Under the pieces are notes generated by a model. The model had not been told where the DNA came from. It did no database searches and saw only the letters and a list, made by a program, of their open reading frames with translations. A DNA stretch of 64,000 nucleotides, taken from NCBI GenBank assembly GCA_937902125.1, contig CALDIB010000030.1, positions 49,604-113,603 of the forward strand, read 5' to 3'. Position 1 is the first letter of the stretch. Every line of letters starts with the position of its first letter. The translations under genes and the position numbers were made by a program. This DNA comes from an uncultured Treponema sp. GTDB lineage: Bacteria > Spirochaetota > Spirochaetia > Treponematales > Treponemataceae. Below, piece by piece: positions 23,188-31,657 of the stretch.

Positions 23188-26100
23188 ATGGACAAACTAA
23201 AAATTGGCAGACTTATCAAAGTCTTTTCTCTTGGGCTTGCCGTTGCGATTTGCGCGGCAACGCTCTTTGTAGGCTTTCATTCATGCAGCATGATTGACAG
23301 CTTCACAGACTCTGGCAGTTCAACGCCGTCGGTGTCCATAACTTCCCTAACGCTTGCGAAAAGCACGTTGGCGCTAAAAGTCGGCTCAATCGACTACATT
23401 TCCGTCAACATTAAGCCGCAAACGGAACAAAAAAACGTCAAGCTCGCTTGGAGCTATGACGCGAGCATAATCGAGTGCGACACGTCCTCGAATTGGGGCG
23501 TGACAATCAAAGGCCTAAAAGAAGGGCAGACTTCTCTACGTTGCTCCGGCGGCGGAATAGACGCTACTTGCGTCGTGACTGTTTCCGGCTACGAAGAAGG
23601 CTACGAAGAAACGACAGAGCCTTACATTTATTCAAACACGACAGTTTTGCAAACGGCTCCCGGCGTGACTGAAAGAGTGTTCGTTTCGCTTTACGGCGGC
23701 GACGCTTCGGACATTGACGGCTATTCTTGGACAAACGACAACAACACGGTCGCCACGATACAGCCTACAGGCCAATATTGCATGATAACCGCGAAAGACC
23801 TCGGCTACACAAGAATCAAGGTAACCCACACAAAGGCCGCCTATCCTTACTACATCGGCGTTTACGTCTTTGGCGACGCGACAAAAATGACATACATAAC
23901 GACAAGCGACAACATTTTAACGATGAACAAGGACGCTGGAGAAAGAACGCTGTCCGTGTCGCTTGTGAACGGAAAGGAAACCTCGCTTGACTCAAGCTTT
24001 ATGTGGGAGATAACGAACGTTGATTCGGGAACTACGCCGATTGGAATATCCAAAAACGGAAACAAATGCATCGTAACGCCGGTTGCGAACGGAAGCTGCA
24101 CTTTGCGAGTCACGCACCCGGATGCTCCTTATCCTTTGGACATTCTTTGTCGCGTAATCACTATTGTAAAAAACGTTTACATCGAGCCGGACATTACGGT
24201 GGCGACTCTTGACGGCGAAACGCGACAAACAGTCACGTCAACGCTCAAGAACATCGACATGAGCCAATACTCAATCGACGACTATAAATACGCGCTTGAC
24301 AACTACAACGCCGCAGAAATCGTCTCTTGGGTGGGAAACCAAGTTGTGGTCAAGGGAAAAGCTAACGGAAGCTGCAAGCTCATCATTTCGCACGACAAGG
24401 CGAAGTATTCGCGCGAAGTCCTTTTGATAGTCACAGGACAACTTACCGACGCGGTTGACGCTTCTTGTTACATAACGACAAGCGACAATTACGTAAGAAC
24501 AAAAGTCGGCGCCGAACCAACGGAAATAAACGTTTCTTTGCGAGGCGGAGAGGATGGAGACGAGAACAACTTTGTATGGAGCGTTAAGTCAACTCCAGTT
24601 GACGGAATCAGCGACGTAATCGAACTTGCCACCACTCACGGAAGCGCAAACTATTCAAAGAGCGCCGCGCCGACTTACATAGCGGGAGAAGCCCATATAA
24701 CGCCGAAAGCCGAAGGAAGCGCCGTCATAACAATCACACACCCGAAAATTTATTATCCTACGGAAATTCTTGTCAAAGTCCTCAACAAGGACGCGATTTT
24801 AGAAGAGCCTCTATATTTCGTCGGAAGCGGCCTTTTAAGAATTGTTAACGGAAACACCCAAGACTATACCGTTGAGCTAAAAGGCAAGAACAAAAGCGCG
24901 AGCGACGACCTTAGCATTTCTTGGAGCAAGTCGGAAGGGTCAAAGCTCACAATCAACGCCAACGCAAACACCGCGAGCGTCACCGCACCGTCTCTTGGAA
25001 CTGGACAGACCGTAAGCAAAATCACGGCGAAGCACAACAAGGCCGACGCTGACAAGACGGTTCTTGTTCTGACGGCTGACACCAAAGAAGATCTTATGAA
25101 AATGAAGGCGCTCTACGCCGACAAGCTCTACTATAATTTTGAAGTCGGCAACAAGGCGACCATAATGTGCAGCTCCGTCGGATTCGAGGACGACGACGTG
25201 GACGAAAACAACCACGAATACACGCCCTACGATTGGTCAACGTTCACTTGGTCGGTGAGCGACCCGTCCATCGTTTCCGTGGAAAAGGCCGACTACAATC
25301 CTTTGATTTGCGAAGTGACCGGCTTGAAGGCGGGAACGGCGAAGCTTACGGGAAGCATCAACGACGGCGGGCAGGTTTATTCGTGCGAATACACCTTGAC
25401 CGTATACCCAAAAGGCACGGTCATGACAGACCCCGAAGTTTATTTGACGACCGCGCAAAACGTGGTTTCCCTTGGAAAGAAAAACGACAAAATTACCGTC
25501 AATGTCACGGCGGTAAATTTAAGCGGCTCAAAGTATTCCGGCATAAACTGGGAAATTGACAATTCCAGCGTCGCAACAGTCCAACCAAACGGAAACAAGG
25601 CGACGATAACAGCCGTAGCCGATGGCGAAGCGGTCGTGACGGTCTCGCACCCGGACAGCCAAAACGTCCTTAAGGTTTACGTCCGCGTCGGAAGCGAATA
25701 TGTTGTCAAACCAGCCGACCCGGTCACTTACATCGCCGCCCAAGACGTGATAACTATGCTCCGCGACGACCCGCCGCAAAAGCTTGAGGCCGCGCTTGTG
25801 AACTACTCCGGCGTTTCGACAGACGGATTTTCATTCGCAATAGACAACGCCGAAGTCGCGGAATTCTCCGCGCAATCTCCCAACGGAACCGCTTACGTAA
25901 AGCCGGTGGGAAGCGGACAGGCGCAAATCACAATCACGCACCCCGATTCAGAGATAGACAAAAAAGTTCTTGTCGTGGTCGGAAACAGCGCGGAAGAATT
26001 GGCCGGATTCACATACCTCACAACGAGCGCGAACGTGGTCGCGATAGGCGAGGGAAACACTAAATCCGTTTCCGTCACCGTGAAGAACGCGGAAACGCCT

Positions 26101-29100
26101 GTCCTTGACGGCTACACTTGGAGCAGCAACAACGACAACATTGTCAGCGTAACGCCTAGCGGCTCGACCGCCGTTCTAAAAGGCAATTCAATGGGAACTT
26201 GCCTTATCACAGTTAGAAACTCCGCCTGCAAATATCCTCTTGAGATAATCGCGCAAGTCGTTGACCCCAAGGCCGCCGCGGACAATCCATACATTCAACT
26301 CTCAAAAAGCGTTCTCACCCTCACTGTTGGGCCGACTTATACCGATGTCACGGCGGATTTGGTTGGAGGAACTGAAAGCGACTACAAAGACTTTGTGTGG
26401 ACGACAAACGACTCAAGCATTGCCGTCGCATTCGGCCAAAACGAAGTTGGAAAAATCCAAGCGAAGAAAGCGGGGACAACTTACGTAACAGTAAGCCACC
26501 GAAAATCGGCTTATTCGGCGCAGCTTTTGGTTGTTTGCGATGAGGTTAAAACCGGCGACTGTTACATAGGCGTAAGTCCGTCAAGCATCATCACGATGAA
26601 GCCCACGGATTCCGCCCAAACGATAACGGCCTCGCTTGTCGGCGGAACCGCCAACGACAAATACAACTTCAAGTGGTCTTTGGACGTTTACGACGTGGTT
26701 GACTTCACTTATTCGGCCAACATTTGCCAAGTGACGCCCAAAACAACAGGAAGCGTCACGATAACATTGTCGCACCCCAAGGCGGCCTACGACCAGCAAA
26801 TACACATAACAGTCCAGCAATACAACACGTTCGCGTTCCCCAGCGACAACATGACCATACAGCAGGGCGACGTTCAATTTCTCGGCATGCAAGTCCCGAC
26901 GACTTCAATAGCGACGCGAGTGGAATACAGCGTAGAAAATCCGTCGATTTGCCGAATTGAGGGAACAAAGAAAACGGCCCAGCTGACGGCTGTAGGCTGC
27001 GGAACGACAACCATAAAGGCGAAGCTGATCGCCTCAAGCACAAACACCGTCCAAGCGGAAAGCGAAATGCTCGTCTATGTAAAGGAAAGGGAAACCGGCG
27101 CCGTTTACATTACCGCAAGCTCAACGATTGCGACCGTGAACAAAGGAAAGAGCCAGTCGCTTTCAGCCAGCTTGGTAGGCTCCAGCGTGAACAACGCAGA
27201 CCAAGCATCTCTAAAATGGACGACAAGCGACAGCGACATAATCCAAGTTGCCGGAATCGACGCTGGCGGCGGCTTTGTGTCCGGCCCAAGCATTTACATC
27301 ACGGCCTTGAAGCCAGGAGAGGCTATAATAACTTGCAGCCACGAAAAGGCCGCGAGCAACTTGCAGTTCTACGTCGTAGTTCCAGGAGCGGCGGAAAAGG
27401 TCGTTTCGTTGAACAAGACTTACTTGACGATTCTCAAAGGCTCCAGCGGAGCGCAGCTCAAAGCGAGCATTGAGAACGCCGAAAGCTCCGCCGACTACTA
27501 TCAAATTCAATGGAGCGTCGAGAGCATAGGAACGAACGAGATTTGCCGCGTGATGGGAAGCGGACAGAACGTAACGGTTTACCCTGTCAACGTCGGCAAA
27601 GCGACCATAATGGCGCAGCTTCCCGACTCAAGCGTCGTTGCAAAATGCGACGTAATAGTTGAAGCGAGCAAGAGCTTTGTCTTTGAAACGCAGACAAGGC
27701 GCGTCCAGCCGTTCCACACAAAGAAGGTCAAATACATTGTAAGCCCCGCCACAGACCACTTGACGTGGACATACAATCAAATGGAGGACTATTTCACGTT
27801 TACAGACCTTGGAGCTGACGAGGATGGCGTAGGCTATCTTGAAATCGAAGGAATCAAGGAAGGAAGCGGAGCTATTGGCGTTAAGACCGACAGCGGCGCT
27901 ACTGGAACGCTTTCCGTCACAGTCGCTTGGGACTATGAATTCATTTTGACAGGTAAGACCGCGTTCAAAATTGAACCTGTAGAAACGCAGGAAATAACAT
28001 ACAGGGTTTCGCCTGTTGACGCTGACATTCACGTAAACTCGTCGGGACTAGACACAATCTTCAAGTGCGAAAGCGTATCCAATGGCGACGGAACAGGAAC
28101 CGTCAAAATCATTCCGCTAACGGAAAGCCAAGGCGACTTTGCGATAAACATCTCCGCGACTAATCCCAAAAAAGGCGGCGAGGAAGTCGGAAGCAAATCA
28201 ATCACAGCGAACTTCGGATACGATTCCGTCACGGCGGTCATCGACATTGTAAGCCGCGACGGCGCGTGGTCCGAATGGCATCCCGAGGCAAACATCCTAG
28301 ACCTTGGCGACGGCGAGACCGTCACGATGTCGTTCTCCGTCGCGGAAAAGAACGCCAACGCTTTCATCGCGGACGTAAAATGGATTAAGAACGGAAACGA
28401 GGAAAGCCCGATAGCCCTGGTTGCCCACGAGGCGGGGGCCGACGGCTCGACGACGCTTTACGACATCTCGAACGGCGAGGACAAGGTGACGCTCGACTAC
28501 CTAATCACGCGCCTTGTCGTCCCGACCGACGGAAGCGACTGGCACGACGACTATTGCTGGGGCCAATACGATGTCTACAGCGGCGGCTATCAGGACGTGT
28601 TCGCCATGGCGAAGAAAAGCGCGTGGCCGCGTCTTTCCCCCTATCCGAATTCGGGCAACGCGGTGTGGGCAGAAGACGACGACGGAAACCGCGGGCGCTG
28701 GGGAAGCGGCAACCCGCCCAAAAGGGTCGCGACGGAGCTTGCGGGAACGATTATGACAGAAAAGGAATTCAAGAACTGCGCCTGGCTATACTGCCCCGGC
28801 TCGGCGGCGATGAATCTGAAGTGCGGGCGATACTACCCTGTCACGCAGGAGAAGTTCGACACCGGCGAGCTGCGCCGCGGCGCGTTCGGAACGAATTACC
28901 AGCCGGACTACGGCCCGTTCGTCATGACAAGCCATGTGAGCTACGTCAGGATTCCGACGACCAACATAGCGGTCTCGTCGAATTCCGGCTACAAGGGCCA
29001 GCTCGCCGTCACGCTGAGCCACAACGGCAAGAACCAAAAGCCGTATTACATCAACGTCTACAGCACCGAAAGGGCCTGCGCCAAGGAATACTATGACAGG

Positions 29101-29256
29101 GCCTGCGAGCACTTGAATTGGACAGTGGTCGATGACGGAACCGTTGAGGACGGCTGGGAAAAAATGCGCTGCGACGACTGCGGCTACACCGTCGCCGCGA
29201 AAAAGCCCGTTGGCGATGGCCCTGAATCCGCCGAGAATTCGGACGGCGGCGAATGA
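23188..29256 (+). CDS. Giant Ig-repeat (BIg2-like) surface lipoprotein
   Basis: 2,022 residues; AGGAGG precedes the ATG. A signal segment ends in a lipobox-like GFHSC (Cys33). About 17 repeats of 80-100 residues follow, most beginning like YITTSDN[IV].T and ending like G.A.ITVTHP.A.YP..I.V.V, the pattern of bacterial Ig-like group 2 domains. From about residue 1690 (28,250) the repeats give way to a Trp-, Cys- and Gly-rich region (EWHPEANILDLGDGETV onward) with a final CEH..C..CGY motif. It lies directly after virB10 in the T4SS operon. Large Ig-repeat proteins are known to aid IncHI1 plasmid conjugation, so an adhesin or mating-pair role is plausible but inferred. Confidence 0.85.
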   Translation: MDKLKIGRLIKVFSLGLAVAICAATLFVGFHSCSMIDSFTDSGSSTPSVSITSLTLAKSTLALKVGSIDYISVNIKPQTEQKNVKLAWSYDASIIECDTSSNWGVTIKGLKEGQTSLRCSGGGIDATCVVTVSGYEEGYEETTEPYIYSNTTVLQTAPGVTERVFVSLYGGDASDIDGYSWTNDNNTVATIQPTGQYCMITAKDLGYTRIKVTHTKAAYPYYIGVYVFGDATKMTYITTSDNILTMNKDAGERTLSVSLVNGKETSLDSSFMWEITNVDSGTTPIGISKNGNKCIVTPVANGSCTLRVTHPDAPYPLDILCRVITIVKNVYIEPDITVATLDGETRQTVTSTLKNIDMSQYSIDDYKYALDNYNAAEIVSWVGNQVVVKGKANGSCKLIISHDKAKYSREVLLIVTGQLTDAVDASCYITTSDNYVRTKVGAEPTEINVSLRGGEDGDENNFVWSVKSTPVDGISDVIELATTHGSANYSKSAAPTYIAGEAHITPKAEGSAVITITHPKIYYPTEILVKVLNKDAILEEPLYFVGSGLLRIVNGNTQDYTVELKGKNKSASDDLSISWSKSEGSKLTINANANTASVTAPSLGTGQTVSKITAKHNKADADKTVLVLTADTKEDLMKMKALYADKLYYNFEVGNKATIMCSSVGFEDDDVDENNHEYTPYDWSTFTWSVSDPSIVSVEKADYNPLICEVTGLKAGTAKLTGSINDGGQVYSCEYTLTVYPKGTVMTDPEVYLTTAQNVVSLGKKNDKITVNVTAVNLSGSKYSGINWEIDNSSVATVQPNGNKATITAVADGEAVVTVSHPDSQNVLKVYVRVGSEYVVKPADPVTYIAAQDVITMLRDDPPQKLEAALVNYSGVSTDGFSFAIDNAEVAEFSAQSPNGTAYVKPVGSGQAQITITHPDSEIDKKVLVVVGNSAEELAGFTYLTTSANVVAIGEGNTKSVSVTVKNAETPVLDGYTWSSNNDNIVSVTPSGSTAVLKGNSMGTCLITVRNSACKYPLEIIAQVVDPKAAADNPYIQLSKSVLTLTVGPTYTDVTADLVGGTESDYKDFVWTTNDSSIAVAFGQNEVGKIQAKKAGTTYVTVSHRKSAYSAQLLVVCDEVKTGDCYIGVSPSSIITMKPTDSAQTITASLVGGTANDKYNFKWSLDVYDVVDFTYSANICQVTPKTTGSVTITLSHPKAAYDQQIHITVQQYNTFAFPSDNMTIQQGDVQFLGMQVPTTSIATRVEYSVENPSICRIEGTKKTAQLTAVGCGTTTIKAKLIASSTNTVQAESEMLVYVKERETGAVYITASSTIATVNKGKSQSLSASLVGSSVNNADQASLKWTTSDSDIIQVAGIDAGGGFVSGPSIYITALKPGEAIITCSHEKAASNLQFYVVVPGAAEKVVSLNKTYLTILKGSSGAQLKASIENAESSADYYQIQWSVESIGTNEICRVMGSGQNVTVYPVNVGKATIMAQLPDSSVVAKCDVIVEASKSFVFETQTRRVQPFHTKKVKYIVSPATDHLTWTYNQMEDYFTFTDLGADEDGVGYLEIEGIKEGSGAIGVKTDSGATGTLSVTVAWDYEFILTGKTAFKIEPVETQEITYRVSPVDADIHVNSSGLDTIFKCESVSNGDGTGTVKIIPLTESQGDFAINISATNPKKGGEEVGSKSITANFGYDSVTAVIDIVSRDGAWSEWHPEANILDLGDGETVTMSFSVAEKNANAFIADVKWIKNGNEESPIALVAHEAGADGSTTLYDISNGEDKVTLDYLITRLVVPTDGSDWHDDYCWGQYDVYSGGYQDVFAMAKKSAWPRLSPYPNSGNAVWAEDDDGNRGRWGSGNPPKRVATELAGTIMTEKEFKNCAWLYCPGSAAMNLKCGRYYPVTQEKFDTGELRRGAFGTNYQPDYGPFVMTSHVSYVRIPTTNIAVSSNSGYKGQLAVTLSHNGKNQKPYYINVYSTERACAKEYYDRACEHLNWTVVDDGTVEDGWEKMRCDDCGYTVAAKKPVGDGPESAENSDGGE

Positions 29257-29283
29257 AGCGCGTGAAACGCTTTAAATGAACAA

Positions 29284-29317
29284 GGCCGCCCGAAATTCGG
29301 GCGGCCCGCCTTTTTTT
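29284..29317 (+). terminator. Terminator of the first T4SS block
   Basis: GGCCGCCCGAA (29284-29294) and TTCGGGCGGCC (29296-29306) form an 11-bp perfect stem, then CGCC and seven T residues. The palindrome may also slow converging minus-strand transcription. Confidence 0.9.
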
Positions 29318-29323
29318 CCGCGC

Positions 29324-29962
29324 CTACCTTTTTTGCAAGGCCAGATACAGCTCCACGGGAACGTCTTGCTTTCGCGTCTTGAAAACGTTCTCAAAGTAAT
29401 CGTGGTAGCCGTATTCACGCCATTTTCCAAAGTCGTCAAAGTAGCCAGCGTCGCTTGGACGGCCCGCGAACGACACGCCGTTGATTTTGCAAGCCTCGTA
29501 CATGCTGGAATAGCCCTTTTGTCCGAACAGCTTTCGCGCGAAGATGAACGACACCGTTGACGAAGGGTTTGCCACAACCGTCGCGTATCCTTGGAAGCCC
29601 ACGGCCTTGTCCGGCAGCGCGAACGAGTTGTTTTTTCCAAAAGACAGAGCGGGGCCGTAATACATCATGTTGTTGAACTGGTAGGCGTAAAGGACTCCGT
29701 CAATCGTAAAATATTGGTAGTCCAAAATCACCACGTCGTGCTTTTTGTCAAATTTGTCCACGGCGCTAAAACGCTTCATGTAAGACTTTTGCGCCATGAT
29801 TTTGTCGGCCTTTGCCTTGACGCTCTCGTAGCTTTCTTGAATCGGAACGGAATAGTCCGACTTTATTATGCGGCTCAGCGACGCGCATGACGACAAAAGC
29901 AGAGAGGCGAGCAAGAGCGGCGCGAGTGCTTTCACGGATTCAACAGCTTTCTTCATATTCAT
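29324..29962 (-). CDS. Lipoprotein of unknown function
   Basis: 212 residues from the ATG at 29962 (MNMKKAVESVK), preceded by AAGGAAAGG. The signal peptide LAPLLLASLLLSSC ends in a clear lipobox. The mature part is mixed alpha/beta with YGPALSFGKNNSFALPDKAVGFQGYATVV and many aromatic residues; no family recognised. It converges on the giant lipoprotein gene. Surface-exclusion proteins of conjugative elements are often lipoproteins in this place, but nothing in the sequence proves that role. Confidence 0.7.
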   Translation of the reverse strand: MNMKKAVESVKALAPLLLASLLLSSCASLSRIIKSDYSVPIQESYESVKAKADKIMAQKSYMKRFSAVDKFDKKHDVVILDYQYFTIDGVLYAYQFNNMMYYGPALSFGKNNSFALPDKAVGFQGYATVVANPSSTVSFIFARKLFGQKGYSSMYEACKINGVSFAGRPSDAGYFDDFGKWREYGYHDYFENVFKTRKQDVPVELYLALQKR

Positions 29963-30031
29963 AAAACCTTTCCTTAAAAAAAAATTCAATCTTTCAAAAA
30001 ATCCCAAGCGAACAATCGCCGTTCGCAACCA

Positions 30032-30793
30032 TTATTGCTTTGTCCAAACAGTTCTATTCGACATTCCAAAGGCGAAGTTGCCGTTCAAAGTGAAGCTGTT
30101 CGCCGCCGTTGTGATTATATGTGTGTTGTCCAAAGCGCCTTCGCCTGTTCCAGAAATTTCCAGGACTTTGACAGGTTGGTTATGCGCGTCGCGAGTTTCG
30201 TAGGCTCTCCAAGTAAAGTCCTTGTTGTGGAGCAAGCCTCCGCGCAGGTAAGTGGTGATGTGCCCTGTTTTGTTCGCGTTGAGCGTGAGCGTTCCCGACG
30301 ACTGGTAGCTTGAATCCGAATGAGTCCAAGAGCCTGTCAAAAAAGATTCAAGCGAACTTTGGCTTTGGCCGCTTGACGAGCCAAGCACCGTAACATCGCA
30401 TGTAAAGAAGTGGTTCGTTTGGTCAAAGTAAGCGTTGACGTTTGTTTGGCCGCCGCTCACTCCTGTAATGAAAAATCCTCCGCTTTGCGAGCCGCTGACG
30501 CTCGCTATCGAGCTGTCCTTTGACTCGACTCTTATTATCGTCCTTGACGACATTGTGTCCGCGACTTTTATCACGTCGCCCACATTGATTGTCATCGCGT
30601 TGTTCACCGCGGTGAAATCCACGCCTGTGACTGTCGGCTCGTTTTGGCTTCCTCCGCCGTTGCCGCCGCCGGAATTTCCACCGCCAGTTCCGTTTGTAAC
30701 ATAGTTGTTGGAATCCGAACCGCCTCCAGCGGAATTAGAGCAGGAAGCGAAAATAAAGGCCAAGGCCGCTAAAATAAATATTGTCTTTTTCAT
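30032..30793 (-). CDS. Lipoprotein with one BIg2-like domain
   Basis: 253 residues from the ATG at 30793 (MKKTIFILAALAFIFASC), with AAGGAG upstream; the longer frame adds unlikely sequence. Lipidation is expected at Cys18. A Gly/Ser/Asn-rich spacer (20-55) precedes an Ig-like domain (VTGVDFTAVNNAMTINVGDVI to TNHFFTCDVTVLG) resembling the repeats of the giant lipoprotein. A second domain (180-253) with GSWTHSDSSYQSSGTLTLN resembles small lipocalin-like beta proteins. It could interact with the giant surface protein; that is inference. Confidence 0.7.
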   Translation of the reverse strand: MKKTIFILAALAFIFASCSNSAGGGSDSNNYVTNGTGGGNSGGGNGGGSQNEPTVTGVDFTAVNNAMTINVGDVIKVADTMSSRTIIRVESKDSSIASVSGSQSGGFFITGVSGGQTNVNAYFDQTNHFFTCDVTVLGSSSGQSQSSLESFLTGSWTHSDSSYQSSGTLTLNANKTGHITTYLRGGLLHNKDFTWRAYETRDAHNQPVKVLEISGTGEGALDNTHIITTAANSFTLNGNFAFGMSNRTVWTKQ

Positions 30794-30807
30794 AACATTC
30801 TCCTTGA

Positions 30808-31119
30808 TTAATAATCCATTTCCAAATTTGCAAGACAGCATTGGAAGTTGTCCAATTCCAGCGCCCAATTTTGCTGGCGGCATTTTTCCATCGCCCACGC
30901 TCCGGCTTCCATCGCTGTCATTCTGCGCAAAACGGAAGGATAGGCTTCCACCGAGAGAGGATAAATTCTTGTGTTTTCCTTGATTTCGGGAAAAGTCGGC
31001 ATGTCGTCGTCCGGGATGAAGGCCTCTTTTAGAAGCGCGACATTCGGGCGGTCAACATAAGTTTTTGTCTTGATGAAATTGACGTAAGGCGCTCTGGCCC
31101 GCAATTCCGCAACGGTCAT
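30808..31119 (-). CDS. Hypothetical protein
   Basis: 103 residues with AAGGAG before the ATG. Sequence such as KTKTYVDRPNVALLKEAFIPDDDMPTFPEIKENTRIYPLSVEAYPSVLRRMTAMEAGAWAMEKC is soluble and unrecognised. It precedes the BIg2-like lipoprotein by 14 bases in the same direction. Confidence 0.6.
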   Translation of the reverse strand: MTVAELRARAPYVNFIKTKTYVDRPNVALLKEAFIPDDDMPTFPEIKENTRIYPLSVEAYPSVLRRMTAMEAGAWAMEKCRQQNWALELDNFQCCLANLEMDY

Positions 31120-31284
31120 AATTCAACTCCTTGTCTATGACGTTCGCCTTTTTAGGCTTTGCGGCGGAATTGCATTAGCTCCCCAAACAATTTGCCCTGC
31201 AATTTATGTAAGCTGTGTAAGACTTCTTTTTGAAAAGGTCATGAAAAAATTGAAAGCTTCTTCCTCTTCAAAAAGACCCGGTTT
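31120..31284. other. Intergenic inverted repeat
   Basis: 165 bases without a gene. TCTTTTTGAAAAGG near 31,222 and CCTCTTCAAAAAGA near 31,262 are inverted copies with one mismatch and could form a hairpin downstream of the RHH gene on the minus strand. Confidence 0.35.
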
Positions 31285-31470
31285 TTAGCGCGGCGTAAGG
31301 CCAAGCCATTTCGCGACGAAGCGGCTCGGCGTTAGCCCAAGGCTTTCCGCCCTCATTCGCAGGGCCTCGGCTTCGGCTATAGTCAGCGTCAAGTTGACGT
31401 TCACCGTTTTTAGTCCTGTCGCCTTCCGGCCCGCGCCTTTCCTTTGGCCGCCCCAATTCCTGTCGTTCAT
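31285..31470 (-). CDS. Small ribbon-helix-helix-like regulator
   Basis: 61 residues from the ATG at 31470, beginning MNDRNWGGQRKGAGRKATG and continuing LKTVNVNLTLTIAEAEALRMRAESLGLTPSRFVAKWLGL. A basic arm, a short strand (VNVNLTLT) and two helices match a small RHH repressor. There is no Shine-Dalgarno sequence; the -10 element ends six bases before the ATG, so the mRNA is probably leaderless. Its promoter carries the palindrome CTTGA-CAAA-TCAAG, also found at two other promoters in the element, so it may repress itself and them. This assignment is inference. Confidence 0.65.
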   Translation of the reverse strand: MNDRNWGGQRKGAGRKATGLKTVNVNLTLTIAEAEALRMRAESLGLTPSRFVAKWLGLTPR

Positions 31471-31476
31471 GCTTAA

Positions 31477-31508
31477 AATATAGCGCCCTTTTCTTGATTT
31501 GTCAAGCG
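31477..31508 (-). promoter_or_regulatory. RHH gene promoter with overlapping palindrome
   Basis: On the minus strand TTGACA (31500-31505), 17 bases, TATATT (31477-31482). CGCTTGACAAATCAAG (31493-31508) overlaps the -35 element. Confidence 0.65.
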
Positions 31509-31571
31509 TTTTTTTCAAGTTGTTTTGAAGAAAAAAAACGCCGTAAATATTTACAAATGAGGAAAAGAATA

Positions 31572-31600
31572 TTGCCAAAAGAGCGAAAATGTATTATAAT
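31572..31600 (+). promoter_or_regulatory. Promoter of the second T4SS block
   Basis: TTGCCA (31572-31577), 17 bases, then consensus TATAAT (31595-31600). The -35 element lies within a TTGCCAAAA operator half site; the second arm is not conserved here. Confidence 0.6.
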
Positions 31601-31657
31601 GTAATACATACATATAAGTAGAAATAGTTTCTTCTGCCCGCCAAGTAAGGAAACGTT

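Noticed and set aside
23188..28200. Periodic similarity along the giant gene, considered as a DNA repeat array or CRISPR
   Set aside because: The similarity is at protein level with about 90-residue spacing and diverged DNA; there are no short identical repeats with unique spacers.
28554..29096. 180-codon plus-strand frame overlapping the giant lipoprotein
   Set aside because: It is a shadow frame caused by the GC-rich tail of the gene and has Arg-rich, low-plausibility sequence.
29276..29560. Plus-strand frame opposite the 29324-29962 lipoprotein
   Set aside because: It starts inside the terminator hairpin and lies wholly antisense to a better-supported lipoprotein gene.
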